A stretch of DNA of 64,000 nt from Campylobacter concisus (GTDB taxonomy: Bacteria; Campylobacterota; Campylobacteria; Campylobacterales; Campylobacteraceae): positions 682,001-746,000 of the forward strand of contig NZ_CP060705.1 in assembly GCF_003048835.2 (NCBI RefSeq), read 5' to 3'. Positions 17,898-25,965 of this stretch are shown here, in pieces. Below the pieces are notes generated by a model. The model was not told the DNA's origin, did not search any database, and saw only the letters and a program-made list of their open reading frames with translations. Made by a program: the position numbers and the translations under genes. Each line of letters opens with the position of its first letter. The first letter of the stretch is position 1.

Positions 17898-19625
17898 CTA
17901 AATTTTCTCAAGCTTTGCTATGAAATTTTTAGCATTTATAAAGCCGATTGTTCTAAGTGATTTTTGCTCTTCGCCGTTTTTAAAAAGTAGAAGTGCAGGT
18001 GGATCGATGAGGCCAAAATTTCTTAACATCTCATCATTTTGCGCCCCGCCACTTGTCACGTCGATGCGAATAAGCGTAAAATTTGCCAAAGCATTTTTCA
18101 CGCCAGCGTCTTTAAAAGTGATATGCTCTATCTCTTTGCAGCTCGCGCACCACTCGGCGTAAAAATCCACCAGCACTGGCTTGCTTGAGCTTTTTATCAT
18201 CTCATTTAGTTCGTTTAAATTTCTAGCTTGTTTAAAATTTAGCTCACTCTCGTTTTTGGCTAAATTTAGCCCAGAAAGCGGCAAAAATGCGTCTTTTGAG
18301 CCTAAAAATGCGCCAATTATTAACATGAAAGAGTAGATAAAAACTAGCATGCAAAGTGCTTTTTTAAATTTAGCCCAGCCGTTATTTGCTGCCTCAAACG
18401 CCCCAAGATAAATGGCTGCAAAGACGCCTATGACGCCATAACCTAGCAGCTCAAAAAACGCTCCAAGCACGCGTGCAAGGATCCAAACGGCCATGACGAG
18501 CATCAAAAAACCAAAGAGTTTTTTAATTTCGTCCATCCAGCCACCGGGTCTTGGTAGGAGTTTGCCAGAGCTTAGCCCTATCACGAGAAGCGGTGCGCCC
18601 ATGCCTAGCCCCATGATAAAGAGCATGATGCCCCCATAAATGGCGTCTCCGCTTTGCGCGATGTATAGAAGTGCGCCTGCTAGCGGTGCTGCCACGCATG
18701 GCGAGACGATGAGCGCAGAGGCAAAGCCCATGATGAAAACGCCGATGAGACCCGAGCTGTTTTGTGATTTTTTGCTGATTGAGTTTTCAAATTTAGAGGG
18801 CAGCTTGATGTCGTAAAAGCCAAACATACTAAAGCTTAAGATGACAAAAATAGCCGCAAATGCGCCGAGCACGTAGATGTTTTGCAAAGCCCCTGCGATG
18901 CCAAAGCCAAGTAGGCTTGCTCCTACGCCAGCAAGCGCATAAGCAAGGCTCATCGCAACTACATAAACTAGCGAGAGCAAAAAGCCTTTTTTAGCATTTA
19001 GGCTGCCGCCCTTTGAGACGATGATGCTTGAGAGTATCGGTATCATCGGAAATACGCAAGGTGTGAGCGAGAGTAGGAGGCCGTAGCCAAAAAAAGTGGC
19101 AAGCGAGATAAAAAAGTTTTTGCTACTTAGCTCGTTTGCAATGCTTTGATCTTCTGAAAGCTCGGTAAATTCAGGATTGGTTTCATCCTTTTGCTCTTTT
19201 TCAAAGGCTATGATGCTAAATTTGCCAAATTTCTCAAAGATGTCATAAATTTTAGTTTGCGGACGGTAGCAAATGCCATTTTTAGCGCAGCCTTGATAGC
19301 TTAAATTTAGCCTAGCATTGCCGTTTTTAAGATGCTCTTTTACTAAATTTAGTGGGATAAACAGCGAAAAATCTTTTGGATAAATTTCGTATTCGCCAGT
19401 GTTTTCACTCTTTGGCATATTTAGCAAAGAATTTATCTTCTCTTCGCCAAGCTTAACCTCAAAGCTATCTTTATAAAGGTAGATATTTTCGCCAAATTTA
19501 AACTTGATCTCAACGCCTTGTTCGTCGATACTTGGGCTTAAAACAAATGCCTTACTGACGTCTAAAACCTCGGCAAAAAGTGAGCTTGCAAATAAAATGA
19601 GAGAAAAAATAAATTTAAAAAACAT
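17898..19625 (-). CDS. dsbD: Thiol:disulfide interchange protein DsbD
   Basis: DsbD passes electrons from cytoplasmic thioredoxin across the inner membrane to periplasmic reductants. The 575-residue product has three parts: a signal peptide and an N-terminal periplasmic domain with paired cysteines (CAKNGICYRPQ), an 8-segment membrane domain with the redox cysteines in LTPCVFPMIP and VSPCVAAPLAG, and a C-terminal thioredoxin-fold domain with the active site YAEWCASCKE. All six cysteines of the three pairs are present. It is divergent from ppk2, and the same pair of neighbours occurs in C. jejuni (known gene order). Confidence 0.95.
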   Translation of the reverse strand: MFFKFIFSLILFASSLFAEVLDVSKAFVLSPSIDEQGVEIKFKFGENIYLYKDSFEVKLGEEKINSLLNMPKSENTGEYEIYPKDFSLFIPLNLVKEHLKNGNARLNLSYQGCAKNGICYRPQTKIYDIFEKFGKFSIIAFEKEQKDETNPEFTELSEDQSIANELSSKNFFISLATFFGYGLLLSLTPCVFPMIPILSSIIVSKGGSLNAKKGFLLSLVYVVAMSLAYALAGVGASLLGFGIAGALQNIYVLGAFAAIFVILSFSMFGFYDIKLPSKFENSISKKSQNSSGLIGVFIMGFASALIVSPCVAAPLAGALLYIAQSGDAIYGGIMLFIMGLGMGAPLLVIGLSSGKLLPRPGGWMDEIKKLFGFLMLVMAVWILARVLGAFFELLGYGVIGVFAAIYLGAFEAANNGWAKFKKALCMLVFIYSFMLIIGAFLGSKDAFLPLSGLNLAKNESELNFKQARNLNELNEMIKSSSKPVLVDFYAEWCASCKEIEHITFKDAGVKNALANFTLIRIDVTSGGAQNDEMLRNFGLIDPPALLLFKNGEEQKSLRTIGFINAKNFIAKLEKI

Positions 19626-19732
19626 GCTAATCCTTGCTAAATCAAAAGAGATGATTTTAGTATAAATTCTTAAATTTATTCTATTTTATAGTAAAATCGT
19701 GAAAAAGCGTGAAATTTTTAAAAGGAGCGATG

Positions 19733-20542
19733 ATGTCAAAAGATAAAAAGCACCAAAAATCCGATAAACTCGGCTACGAAGATGAGCTAAGACTGCTTCA
19801 GATAGAACTTTTAAAATTCCAAAATCATGTCAAAGACAAGGGACTTAGAGTGCTTATGCTAATGGAGGGGCGAGACGCAGCTGGCAAGGGTGGCACGATA
19901 AAGCGCCTAACTGAGCATCTAAATCCGCGCGGTTGCCGTATCGTGGCGCTTACAAAGCCAAGTGATGTCGAGAAGACGCAGTGGTACTTTCAAAGGTATG
20001 TAACACATCTGCCAAGCGCTGGCGAGATCGTCATCTTTGATAGGAGCTGGTACAACAGAGCTGGTGTAGAGCCAGTGATGGGCTTTTGCACGCAGGCTGA
20101 GCATAAAGAATTCCTGCGTGAAGTGCCAAAATTTGAAGAGATGATCATAAACTCAGGCATCATTTTTTTTAAAATTTACCTCTCGATCACAAAAGAGGAG
20201 CAAAAAAAGCGCTTCAAAGAGCGTCTAAATGACCCGCTAAAGCAGTTTAAGATCTCTCCAGTAGATCAAAAAGCGCAAGAGCTTTGGGATCAGTACTCTA
20301 TCGCCAAATACTCGATGCTACTTGCCTCTCACAACAGCATCTCGCCGTGGGTGATCGTCTCAAGCGACAATAAAAAAGAGGCTAGGCTAAATGTCTTTAA
20401 ATTTATCCTAACTCATGTCGAGTATCCAAAAAAGATAGATGAGTATCTAAAATACGACAAAAGCGTCGTAAGAGATGGAAGCGAGGAGATCAAGCGCATA
20501 GAAGAGGGGCTTAATAAAGATAAGCTAAAGAGTATCGACTGA
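19733..20542 (+). CDS. ppk2: Polyphosphate kinase 2
   Basis: PPK2 moves phosphate between polyphosphate and nucleotides. The 269-residue product has the Walker A-like MEGRDAAGKGGTIKRL near residue 50, the lid-region RWYF-type segment TQWYFQRYV, Walker B-like IFDRSWYNRAGVEPVMGF, and ERLNDPLKQFK. I chose ATG 19733 because GGAG at 19724-19727 is 5 bases upstream. ATG 19730 is too close, and a GTG at 19709 precedes the ribosome site. Confidence 0.94.
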   Translation: MSKDKKHQKSDKLGYEDELRLLQIELLKFQNHVKDKGLRVLMLMEGRDAAGKGGTIKRLTEHLNPRGCRIVALTKPSDVEKTQWYFQRYVTHLPSAGEIVIFDRSWYNRAGVEPVMGFCTQAEHKEFLREVPKFEEMIINSGIIFFKIYLSITKEEQKKRFKERLNDPLKQFKISPVDQKAQELWDQYSIAKYSMLLASHNSISPWVIVSSDNKKEARLNVFKFILTHVEYPKKIDEYLKYDKSVVRDGSEEIKRIEEGLNKDKLKSID

Positions 20543-20551
20543 AAATTAGAC

Positions 20552-20590
20552 TTGGCTGCAAATTTGGGTTTAAATTTACAGCCAAATTTT
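20552..20590. terminator. Bidirectional terminator between ppk2 and the convergent membrane-protein gene
   Basis: Arms TTGGCTGCAAATTT and AAATTTACAGCCAA pair at 13 of 14 positions around GGGTTT and are followed by ATTTT. It lies between two convergent stops and can serve both. Confidence 0.72.
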
Positions 20591-20594
20591 ACTG

Positions 20595-21026
20595 CTAAAC
20601 CCACCACATAAATTTAGCCAAAACGACCATTATCAGACAAAGAATAAGAGCTATGAGGTGCGAAAATTTACCAAATGGATCTGGCTTTTTTAAGATAGTG
20701 ACATTAAAAACAGAGATGAAAGTGATAAGACACATAAGAAGCAAAACTGCAATCTTTGCTAGCAGTAGCTTTTGAAAGTCGCTTTGCCACCAACCATGCT
20801 CGCCTCCAAGATAGTCCTTTGCCATATATGCCCCACTTATCAAAAGTAGTAAAAATGCCGTGCCAAAAACCTTTGCACTACCTTTTGTATAGGCTTTCTT
20901 GACAGCTTCAAGGGTTTGTGGATTTATCGTTTTTTTGGCAAATGGATATATGCAAACATCAAAAAATACATAACCTATAAAGATAATTGCGCAAACTAAA
21001 TGCGTAATGAGAAAGAAAAGATGCAT
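20595..21026 (-). CDS. Four-segment inner-membrane protein, CopD-like (tentative)
   Basis: A 143-residue hydrophobic protein with about four membrane segments (LITHLVCAIIFIGYVFF; VFGTAFLLLLISGAYMA; LLLAKIAVLLLMCLITF; LIALILCLIMVVLAKF). A His near the start of the first segment and a Trp-rich loop (GGEHGWWQSDFQK) recall CopD/YeaZ-neighbour membrane proteins, but the match is weak. It is monocistronic, between the ppk2 terminator and the porA hairpin. Function unknown. Confidence 0.72.
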   Translation of the reverse strand: MHLFFLITHLVCAIIFIGYVFFDVCIYPFAKKTINPQTLEAVKKAYTKGSAKVFGTAFLLLLISGAYMAKDYLGGEHGWWQSDFQKLLLAKIAVLLLMCLITFISVFNVTILKKPDPFGKFSHLIALILCLIMVVLAKFMWWV

Positions 21027-21108
21027 TTTTTGCCTTTTTTGTTTGCATTATATAAATTTTATTAGTTATATTTGCTGATTTTGATTAAGTATTGAGAAGT
21101 TTAGAAGA

Positions 21109-21130
21109 TCCGAGCGAAGGCTCGCTCGGA
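21109..21130 (-). terminator. Hairpin after porA
   Basis: Perfect 9-bp GC-rich stem TCCGAGCGA/TCGCTCGGA with a 4-base loop, 11 bases after the porA stop. The following U-run is weak (TCTTCT), but the stem is the strongest in the region and fits a highly expressed gene. Confidence 0.7.
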
Positions 21131-21140
21131 TAAATTGTTT

Positions 21141-22424
21141 TTAGAAGCTATATTTTGCTTCAAATCTGATACGATCTTGTTTAAAGCTTTCGCCGTCTTT
21201 TTTATCTTTAGCAGCTGCATACCAAGAAAGGAATGTAAGTTTTTTGCTGTACTTGTAGCTAGCATCAAGAGACCATTCGTTTCTTTTTGCTCTCTCTTTA
21301 CCAAGAGCCCAGCTATAGCCTTTACCTTGAGTATATCCAGCACCAAAGCCAAATTTATCTATATCGTAACCAGCTTTAACAAACCAATAGTCGTTGTTTC
21401 CTTTGATGTTATTGTAGTATTGTCTACCACCACTCATTACGCCATTTAGGATTTTTGCCGGGTTGATAAGTTCGCCATTTGCATCAAGCGTTACAAATGA
21501 AATTTTATTATTGTCTTTGTTTTTAGCGTCAAAGTCTAAATAACCAGCATTAAGTTTAGCACCAAATAGTTTTGTGCCAGCTTGAATTGCCCAGAAATTT
21601 GCATCAGCTACATCTTTGTGATCTGAGTCATTATGAACAAATTGACCTTTTAAGTTTAGGTTAACATCATCAGTTACATTAAAGCTTACACCAGCATCAG
21701 CACCGTAAAGTGTAGCTACTTCTTGAACATTTGCAATAGCTGCTTTAAATGATACTGGATCATAGCTGCCAGCTGCACCTAAATAGTATATATTGCCAGG
21801 AGCGTCACCGATACTTCCTGTAAGTGTTTTTAGTAGCGGACCATCTATCTCATAGCCATCACTTTGTACAGCATCAAATGCAGCTGCAGCTAAAGTAAGA
21901 CCTTGAACATCAGTATTTACTACTTTTAGACCTGTGCCAGCTACATCTTTGTCATCAAAGAAAGTACCTAGTAGTTGTTTACCAGCTATAACAGTAGTGT
22001 TGCCTACTTTGTAGCCTAGATACATCTCATATACACCAAATGATCCAGTTGTGTTTGTTTTATCCGTTCCATTATATGTAAATTCGTCTACAGTACCAGT
22101 TTTTTGATTTATTGCATATGCTTTTGAATTTGCATTATCACCTGAACCATCAGTTCCTTGATATCTTAAATGTAAAACACCAAAGAAATTATCGTCAATT
22201 GCAGCCTTAAATGATGTTTCCATTCTAAAAACATGGTTTGATGTACTTGATTTTTGAGTATCTGATTTATCACTATCTTTTAAGTGATCATTTGTATAGC
22301 GATATCTTGCAAATCCTGAAAGATCTACGTTTTTTATAGCTTCTTCAAGCGGAGTTGCACTTGCAACACTTGAAAATGCACCTAAAGCAACCAAAGCAGC
22401 TAAGCTAACTTTTGTAAGTTTCAT
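21141..22424 (-). CDS. porA: Major outer-membrane porin (Campylobacter MOMP)
   Basis: The 427-residue product has a Sec signal peptide (MKLTKVSLAALVALGAF, cleavage after ASA), mature start TPLEEAIKNVDLSGFARYRY, alternating amphipathic strands, and a C-terminal aromatic residue (RIRFEAKYSF) needed for outer-membrane assembly. The pattern matches the Campylobacter major porin, a trimeric 18-strand channel and main surface antigen. Variable loops such as the 40-residue stretch after DGSGDNANSKAY are expected to face outward. It is a single gene with an AAGGAGA ribosome site and its own promoter and terminator. Confidence 0.93.
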   Translation of the reverse strand: MKLTKVSLAALVALGAFSSVASATPLEEAIKNVDLSGFARYRYTNDHLKDSDKSDTQKSSTSNHVFRMETSFKAAIDDNFFGVLHLRYQGTDGSGDNANSKAYAINQKTGTVDEFTYNGTDKTNTTGSFGVYEMYLGYKVGNTTVIAGKQLLGTFFDDKDVAGTGLKVVNTDVQGLTLAAAAFDAVQSDGYEIDGPLLKTLTGSIGDAPGNIYYLGAAGSYDPVSFKAAIANVQEVATLYGADAGVSFNVTDDVNLNLKGQFVHNDSDHKDVADANFWAIQAGTKLFGAKLNAGYLDFDAKNKDNNKISFVTLDANGELINPAKILNGVMSGGRQYYNNIKGNNDYWFVKAGYDIDKFGFGAGYTQGKGYSWALGKERAKRNEWSLDASYKYSKKLTFLSWYAAAKDKKDGESFKQDRIRFEAKYSF

Positions 22425-22460
22425 CTAAATCTCCTTTTGATAAATATGTTTTGAAAGAAT

Positions 22461-22469
22461 ATTATCATA
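22461..22469 (-). promoter_or_regulatory. -10 region of porA
   Basis: On the minus strand TATGATAAT with an upstream AATTTTC, about 37 bases before the start codon. No -35 box is evident, which is normal for Campylobacter sigma-70 promoters. Confidence 0.5.
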
Positions 22470-22591
22470 GAAAATTAATTTCATTGCTTAAATTTCGTTA
22501 AAAATTTCAAAAATTATTACCGATCGTTTACCAAAATAAGATAATGAGATAAAATTTGTCTTTAAAAATTTGAGTTTATTTGAAGTTAAAA

Positions 22592-22613
22592 GATGAGAAA
22601 ATTATATCTCATC
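22592..22613 (-). terminator. Terminator after the Cj0977-like gene
   Basis: Arms GATGAGA and TCTCATC, 7 bp perfect, 8-base loop, followed on the minus strand by TTTT. It begins 8 bases after the stop of the gene at 22622-23161. Confidence 0.7.
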
Positions 22614-22621
22614 AGTTAAAT

Positions 22622-23161
22622 TTAGCCGTTGTTTTTGGCCTGCGCCTCTTCGCGCTCTCTCTTTTGTCTTATGGCGGCTTCTTTTTGGATATTTTTTTGC
22701 TGGGTGACAAAGATATGCTCTTCAAGCGTCACTAGCTGAAATGTCCCTTCAAAAATTTTCACCTCTTTAACGTGTCCAACTACCTTGACTTCTTTTTTTC
22801 TGCTCTCTTCAAACCTTGCACGCGCGTCAAATTCTACTATGTCGCCAAGTTTGAGCGGTCCATAGAAATTTATCCTAGCGCCGATGCTAACGCAAAATTC
22901 TTCATTTACTGCTAAAAGTGCCGCATAGTTTGCTCCCATAAAGACAAAACCGCTATGTATAAGACCTTCTGCGTCGCTTACCATGTCAGTCGTGGTAAAA
23001 AATCTAGTTTTTGCGTGATTTTTCTCAAGTAAAAATGCCGTTCCACTAAAATTTAGCTTTGTTAAAGGTGCTGTTTTTATCTCGTTTCTTAGCGGGTTTT
23101 CGTCCTCTGGGAGGATTATTTGCGACTCGTCTTTTGCTTCAAAAATATTTTCATCTGCCAT
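22622..23161 (-). CDS. Hot-dog-fold protein, Cj0977-like
   Basis: A 179-residue protein with a PaaI/thioesterase-like hot-dog domain (about residues 40-150: GLIHSGFVFMGANYAALLAV and INFYGPLKLGDIVEFDAR) and a charged C-terminal tail (KEAAIRQKREREEAQAKNN). C. jejuni Cj0977 has this architecture, lies next to cmoB, and is a flagellar-regulon protein needed for invasion with no shown enzymatic activity (family knowledge). Here the gene is 8 bases downstream of cmoB, in the same operon. I saw no sigma-28 box directly before it. Confidence 0.82.
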   Translation of the reverse strand: MADENIFEAKDESQIILPEDENPLRNEIKTAPLTKLNFSGTAFLLEKNHAKTRFFTTTDMVSDAEGLIHSGFVFMGANYAALLAVNEEFCVSIGARINFYGPLKLGDIVEFDARARFEESRKKEVKVVGHVKEVKIFEGTFQLVTLEEHIFVTQQKNIQKEAAIRQKREREEAQAKNNG

Positions 23162-23169
23162 ATTTATCC

Positions 23170-24039
23170 TTAAATTTTAACTCTTACATAGGCTCTTTTT
23201 GGGGCTGGATAGCCCTCGATGGTCTTTGTGTTGTCATCTGGGTCTAGGAAATTTCCAAGACTCTCTCCGTCTATCCACTGTGTTTTTCGCTGTTCGTTTA
23301 GATCAGTTGCCTTTGTATCAAGCAGGGTAAAATCCTTAAATTTAGCCCTCTCACACCAGTTTTGAAGCGCGCTAAGCGTTGGCACAAAGTAGATATTTGG
23401 AATTTTGGAGTATCTATCTTTTGGCGTAAGTGCAAAGTCGCCCGCCATATCTATATACATCGTATCTAAAAATAGCTCGCCGCCTGGATTTAGCGCGGTT
23501 TTTAGCTCTTTTAGCATCTTTATAGGATCGCTTCTATGGTAGATGACACCAAGGCAAAAAATGGTGTCAAATTTCGCTGCGTATTCTGGCAAGCTCTCTA
23601 CCCCAAGAAGCTCATAGTTGATATTTGAGCGGATAAATTTATTTAAAAACTTAAACTGCAAATATGTATGCACGCTAGGGTCAAAGCCAGTTATACTTTT
23701 TGGGCCGTACTCAAGCATCTTAAACATATAATATCCATTGTTACAACCCACGTCAGCCACGCACTTGCCAGCTAAATTTAGATGAGGAGCTAAGATATTA
23801 AATTTAACAAAGCTTTGCCACTCGCTATCTATATATATATCATCAAGTAAAAATGGCCCTTTTCGCCAAGGCTTTAGACTAAGGGCGAGGTTGTAAATTT
23901 CATCTTTTTTAGCTTGGTCTAAATTTTTAAATTTGACATTTACGCTGTCAGAGAGGCTAAATTCGCAATAAAAATTTGCTAAATTTTCTATCCTATTATA
24001 AATTTGCTTTTGCTGCTCGTTAAATTTGCTAAGATCCAC
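23170..24039 (-). CDS. cmoB: tRNA U34 carboxymethyltransferase
   Basis: CmoB makes 5-carboxymethoxyuridine at wobble position 34 using carboxy-SAM. The 289-residue product has the SAM motif VADVGCNNGYYMFKML near residue 105, TIFCLGVIYHRSDPIKML, and GGELFLDTMYIDM. It starts with GTG at 24039. It sits between a small lipoprotein gene (1-base gap upstream) and the Cj0977-like gene, all on the minus strand. No cmoA is visible nearby. Confidence 0.92.
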   Translation of the reverse strand: MDLSKFNEQQKQIYNRIENLANFYCEFSLSDSVNVKFKNLDQAKKDEIYNLALSLKPWRKGPFLLDDIYIDSEWQSFVKFNILAPHLNLAGKCVADVGCNNGYYMFKMLEYGPKSITGFDPSVHTYLQFKFLNKFIRSNINYELLGVESLPEYAAKFDTIFCLGVIYHRSDPIKMLKELKTALNPGGELFLDTMYIDMAGDFALTPKDRYSKIPNIYFVPTLSALQNWCERAKFKDFTLLDTKATDLNEQRKTQWIDGESLGNFLDPDDNTKTIEGYPAPKRAYVRVKI

Positions 24040-24040
24040 G

Positions 24041-24208
24041 CTATTTCCAGTCTACGATGTTATGCGGACACTCTTTTTGGTAGGTGCCAGTCGCGTCATA
24101 ATACTCTTTACAATCATTATAATATTGAGTCGAAACTCCACGCTCATTCATATAAAGACAACCGTTGCAAAATAGTGCTATAAAGCCTAAAAATATAATC
24201 TTTTTCAT
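24041..24208 (-). CDS. Small putative lipoprotein (Cj0978c-like)
   Basis: A 55-residue protein: MKKIIFLGFIALFCNGC is a short hydrophobic leader ending in a possible lipobox cysteine (C17; the -3 Cys is atypical). The mature part is about 38 residues, with two more cysteines and Tyr-rich sequence. It begins the lipoprotein-cmoB-hot-dog operon and its stop lies 1 base before the cmoB GTG. A small lipoprotein also neighbours Cj0977 in C. jejuni. Function unknown. Confidence 0.75.
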   Translation of the reverse strand: MKKIIFLGFIALFCNGCLYMNERGVSTQYYNDCKEYYDATGTYQKECPHNIVDWK

Positions 24209-24242
24209 GTGGCGGATTTTATCATAAATAAAAATTTTATGC

Positions 24243-24248
24243 TAGAAT
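24243..24248 (+). promoter_or_regulatory. Extended -10 promoter of the transglutaminase-MerTP operon
   Basis: TAGAAT preceded by TGC (TGCTAGAAT), an extended -10. It is 52 bases before the start codon at 24300 and just upstream of the divergent lipoprotein gene. Confidence 0.5.
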
Positions 24249-24299
24249 AGCAGGCAGTTTTAGAGCCAAGTTTGGCTAAGATTAAGCAAAAGGTATTTT

Positions 24300-25379
24300 A
24301 TGCAAAGAAGAGATTTTTTTAAATTCAGTAGTTTTTTAGGTGCAGCAAGTCTGCTTCCAAGTGTCACTCTAGCTAACGACGAGCCAGCAAACCCAGTAGT
24401 TAGAAATTTCGACGTAAATTTCAAACACCAGCTGCTTGAAAAGGGCAAAAGCTCAAGAATTTGGCTGCCGCTCCCACTAAGCACCACTTATCAGCAACTA
24501 ACCCAAGACTACGTCATAAACACAACCGCTAAAAACGTCTATATCTCAGACACGCTAATACCAACAATGTATGGCGAATTTGAAGAAAATGAGCAAAGAC
24601 CTATTTTAAATATCCAGTTTAAGATCCAAACAACAGAGCGCAACACCGACTTTAGTAAGGTAAATTTCGATCCAAATGAGAAGGTCGATCCTGCTGTTTT
24701 GGAGTTTTTAAAACCAACTTCACACATCCCAACAGATGGCGTCGTAAGGGCAAAAGCGCTTGAGATCGTTGGAAATTTAAAGGGCGATTTGGAGCGCGCA
24801 AAAGCGATCTATACGTGGGTTGCAAACACTATGCAGCGTGATAACAGCGTCCTTGGATGTGGTACTGGCGATGTTAGAGCGATCCTAGAAAGTGGCAAAC
24901 TAGTTGGTAAATGCACCGACATAAACTCAGTTTTTGTGGGACTTTGCAGATCAGTTGGCATCCCAGCAAGAGAGATCTTTGGTATCAGGGTTGGTCAGTC
25001 TAGATTTTCAGACCAGATGGGTAGCGCAAAAGATGGCGTGGCTAAAATTTCAGGCGGACAGCACTGCAGGGCTGAGTTTTACCTAAAAGGCTATGGTTGG
25101 ATACCGGTTGATCCAGCTGATGTTACAAAGGTAAGACTTGGTGAAAAGCTTACAAACGACGACGCTAAAATCGTAGCTGTTAGGGACTATTGCTTTGGCA
25201 ACTGGGAGATGTGCTGGATAGGCTTTAACTACGGACGTGACTTTATCTTAAAGCCAACTCCAGAGCAAACACCGCTAAATAACTTTGGCTATCCATACGC
25301 TGAGGTTGATGGCAACACGCAAAACTACTATTCGCCAAAAGAATTTAGCTACGACTACGTCTCAACAGAGCTAAAATGA
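24300..25379 (+). CDS. Tat-exported transglutaminase-like protein
   Basis: The 359-residue product starts with a twin-arginine signal (MQRRDFFKFSSFLGAASLL, cleavage near TLA-NDE). The mature domain has a transglutaminase/cysteine-protease core: Cys in GKCTDINSVFVGLCRSVG, His in GGQHCRAEFYLKG and Asp in GWIPVDPADVTK, a complete Cys-His-Asp triad. The enzyme is expected to act in the periplasm. Its substrate is unknown. The stop overlaps the start of a MerT-like membrane gene (ATGA), so it forms an operon with metal-transport-like genes, an uncommon pairing. Confidence 0.87.
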   Translation: MQRRDFFKFSSFLGAASLLPSVTLANDEPANPVVRNFDVNFKHQLLEKGKSSRIWLPLPLSTTYQQLTQDYVINTTAKNVYISDTLIPTMYGEFEENEQRPILNIQFKIQTTERNTDFSKVNFDPNEKVDPAVLEFLKPTSHIPTDGVVRAKALEIVGNLKGDLERAKAIYTWVANTMQRDNSVLGCGTGDVRAILESGKLVGKCTDINSVFVGLCRSVGIPAREIFGIRVGQSRFSDQMGSAKDGVAKISGGQHCRAEFYLKGYGWIPVDPADVTKVRLGEKLTNDDAKIVAVRDYCFGNWEMCWIGFNYGRDFILKPTPEQTPLNNFGYPYAEVDGNTQNYYSPKEFSYDYVSTELK

Positions 25380-25699
25380 GAGCCTTTTGGCTGATACTAA
25401 CATCCATAGGTAGTGCTATCGGCGCTACCTTGTGCTGCTTGCCGGCACTTCTTTTCTTGCTTTTTGGCACTTCTTTTTCATTTCTATCTTGGACACAAAA
25501 TTTATACGAGTACCGCGTCCCTTTAAGCGTCGTGGCAGTCATTTGCTTTGTGATCTCAGGTATCGCTCTGTTTTACAAGCCAAAAAGCTGCAACCTAAGC
25601 TATAAAAAGAAAAAATGGATACTTATATATATACTTTTTGGAGTGATTTTGCTTTTACTCCTTACATATCCGGAGCTTTTAGGAGAAATTTATGCGTAA
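25376..25699 (+). CDS. MerT-like membrane protein
   Basis: A 107-residue protein with three hydrophobic segments. The first contains a vicinal cysteine pair (GATLCCLPALLF, C20-C21) as in the mercuric transporter MerT. A Cys (KPKSCNL) sits in the loop after segment two. It overlaps the transglutaminase gene by 4 bases and the MerP-like gene by 8 bases. There is no merA or merR in the window, so it may import another soft metal or form part of a metal-sensing or thiol-related system. The assignment is by motif and context. Confidence 0.75.
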   Translation: MRAFWLILTSIGSAIGATLCCLPALLFLLFGTSFSFLSWTQNLYEYRVPLSVVAVICFVISGIALFYKPKSCNLSYKKKKWILIYILFGVILLLLLTYPELLGEIYA

Positions 25700-25949
25700 A
25701 ATTTTAGTTTTAGCCCTTCTTCTACTTAGTTGCTATGCTGAGAAAACGATAGAGATTTCAGTACCCAGCATGCACTGTCCGCTTTGCACGGCGATAGTAA
25801 GAAAGGCCGCACTTAGTGTTGAGGGCGTAAAAAAGGCAGACGTGTCGCTAAAAGAGCGAAAAGCTGTTGTTGTAGCAGATGACAAGGTCGATGAAAAAGA
25901 GCTTTTAAAAGCGGTCGATGCGACTGGCTATAAGGGTGAGATAAAATAA
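25692..25949 (+). CDS. MerP-like periplasmic heavy-metal-binding protein
   Basis: An 85-residue protein with a signal peptide (MRKILVLALLLLSCYA) and one HMA domain. The metal site reads MHCPLC (CxxC), then VRKAALSVEGVKKADVSL and LLKAVDATGYKGEIK, the usual HMA beta-alpha fold. In mer systems MerP hands the ion to MerT, and here the two genes overlap in MerT-MerP order. The actual metal is unknown. Confidence 0.85.
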   Translation: MRKILVLALLLLSCYAEKTIEISVPSMHCPLCTAIVRKAALSVEGVKKADVSLKERKAVVVADDKVDEKELLKAVDATGYKGEIK

Positions 25950-25965
25950 ATTTATGGAGGCAAAT

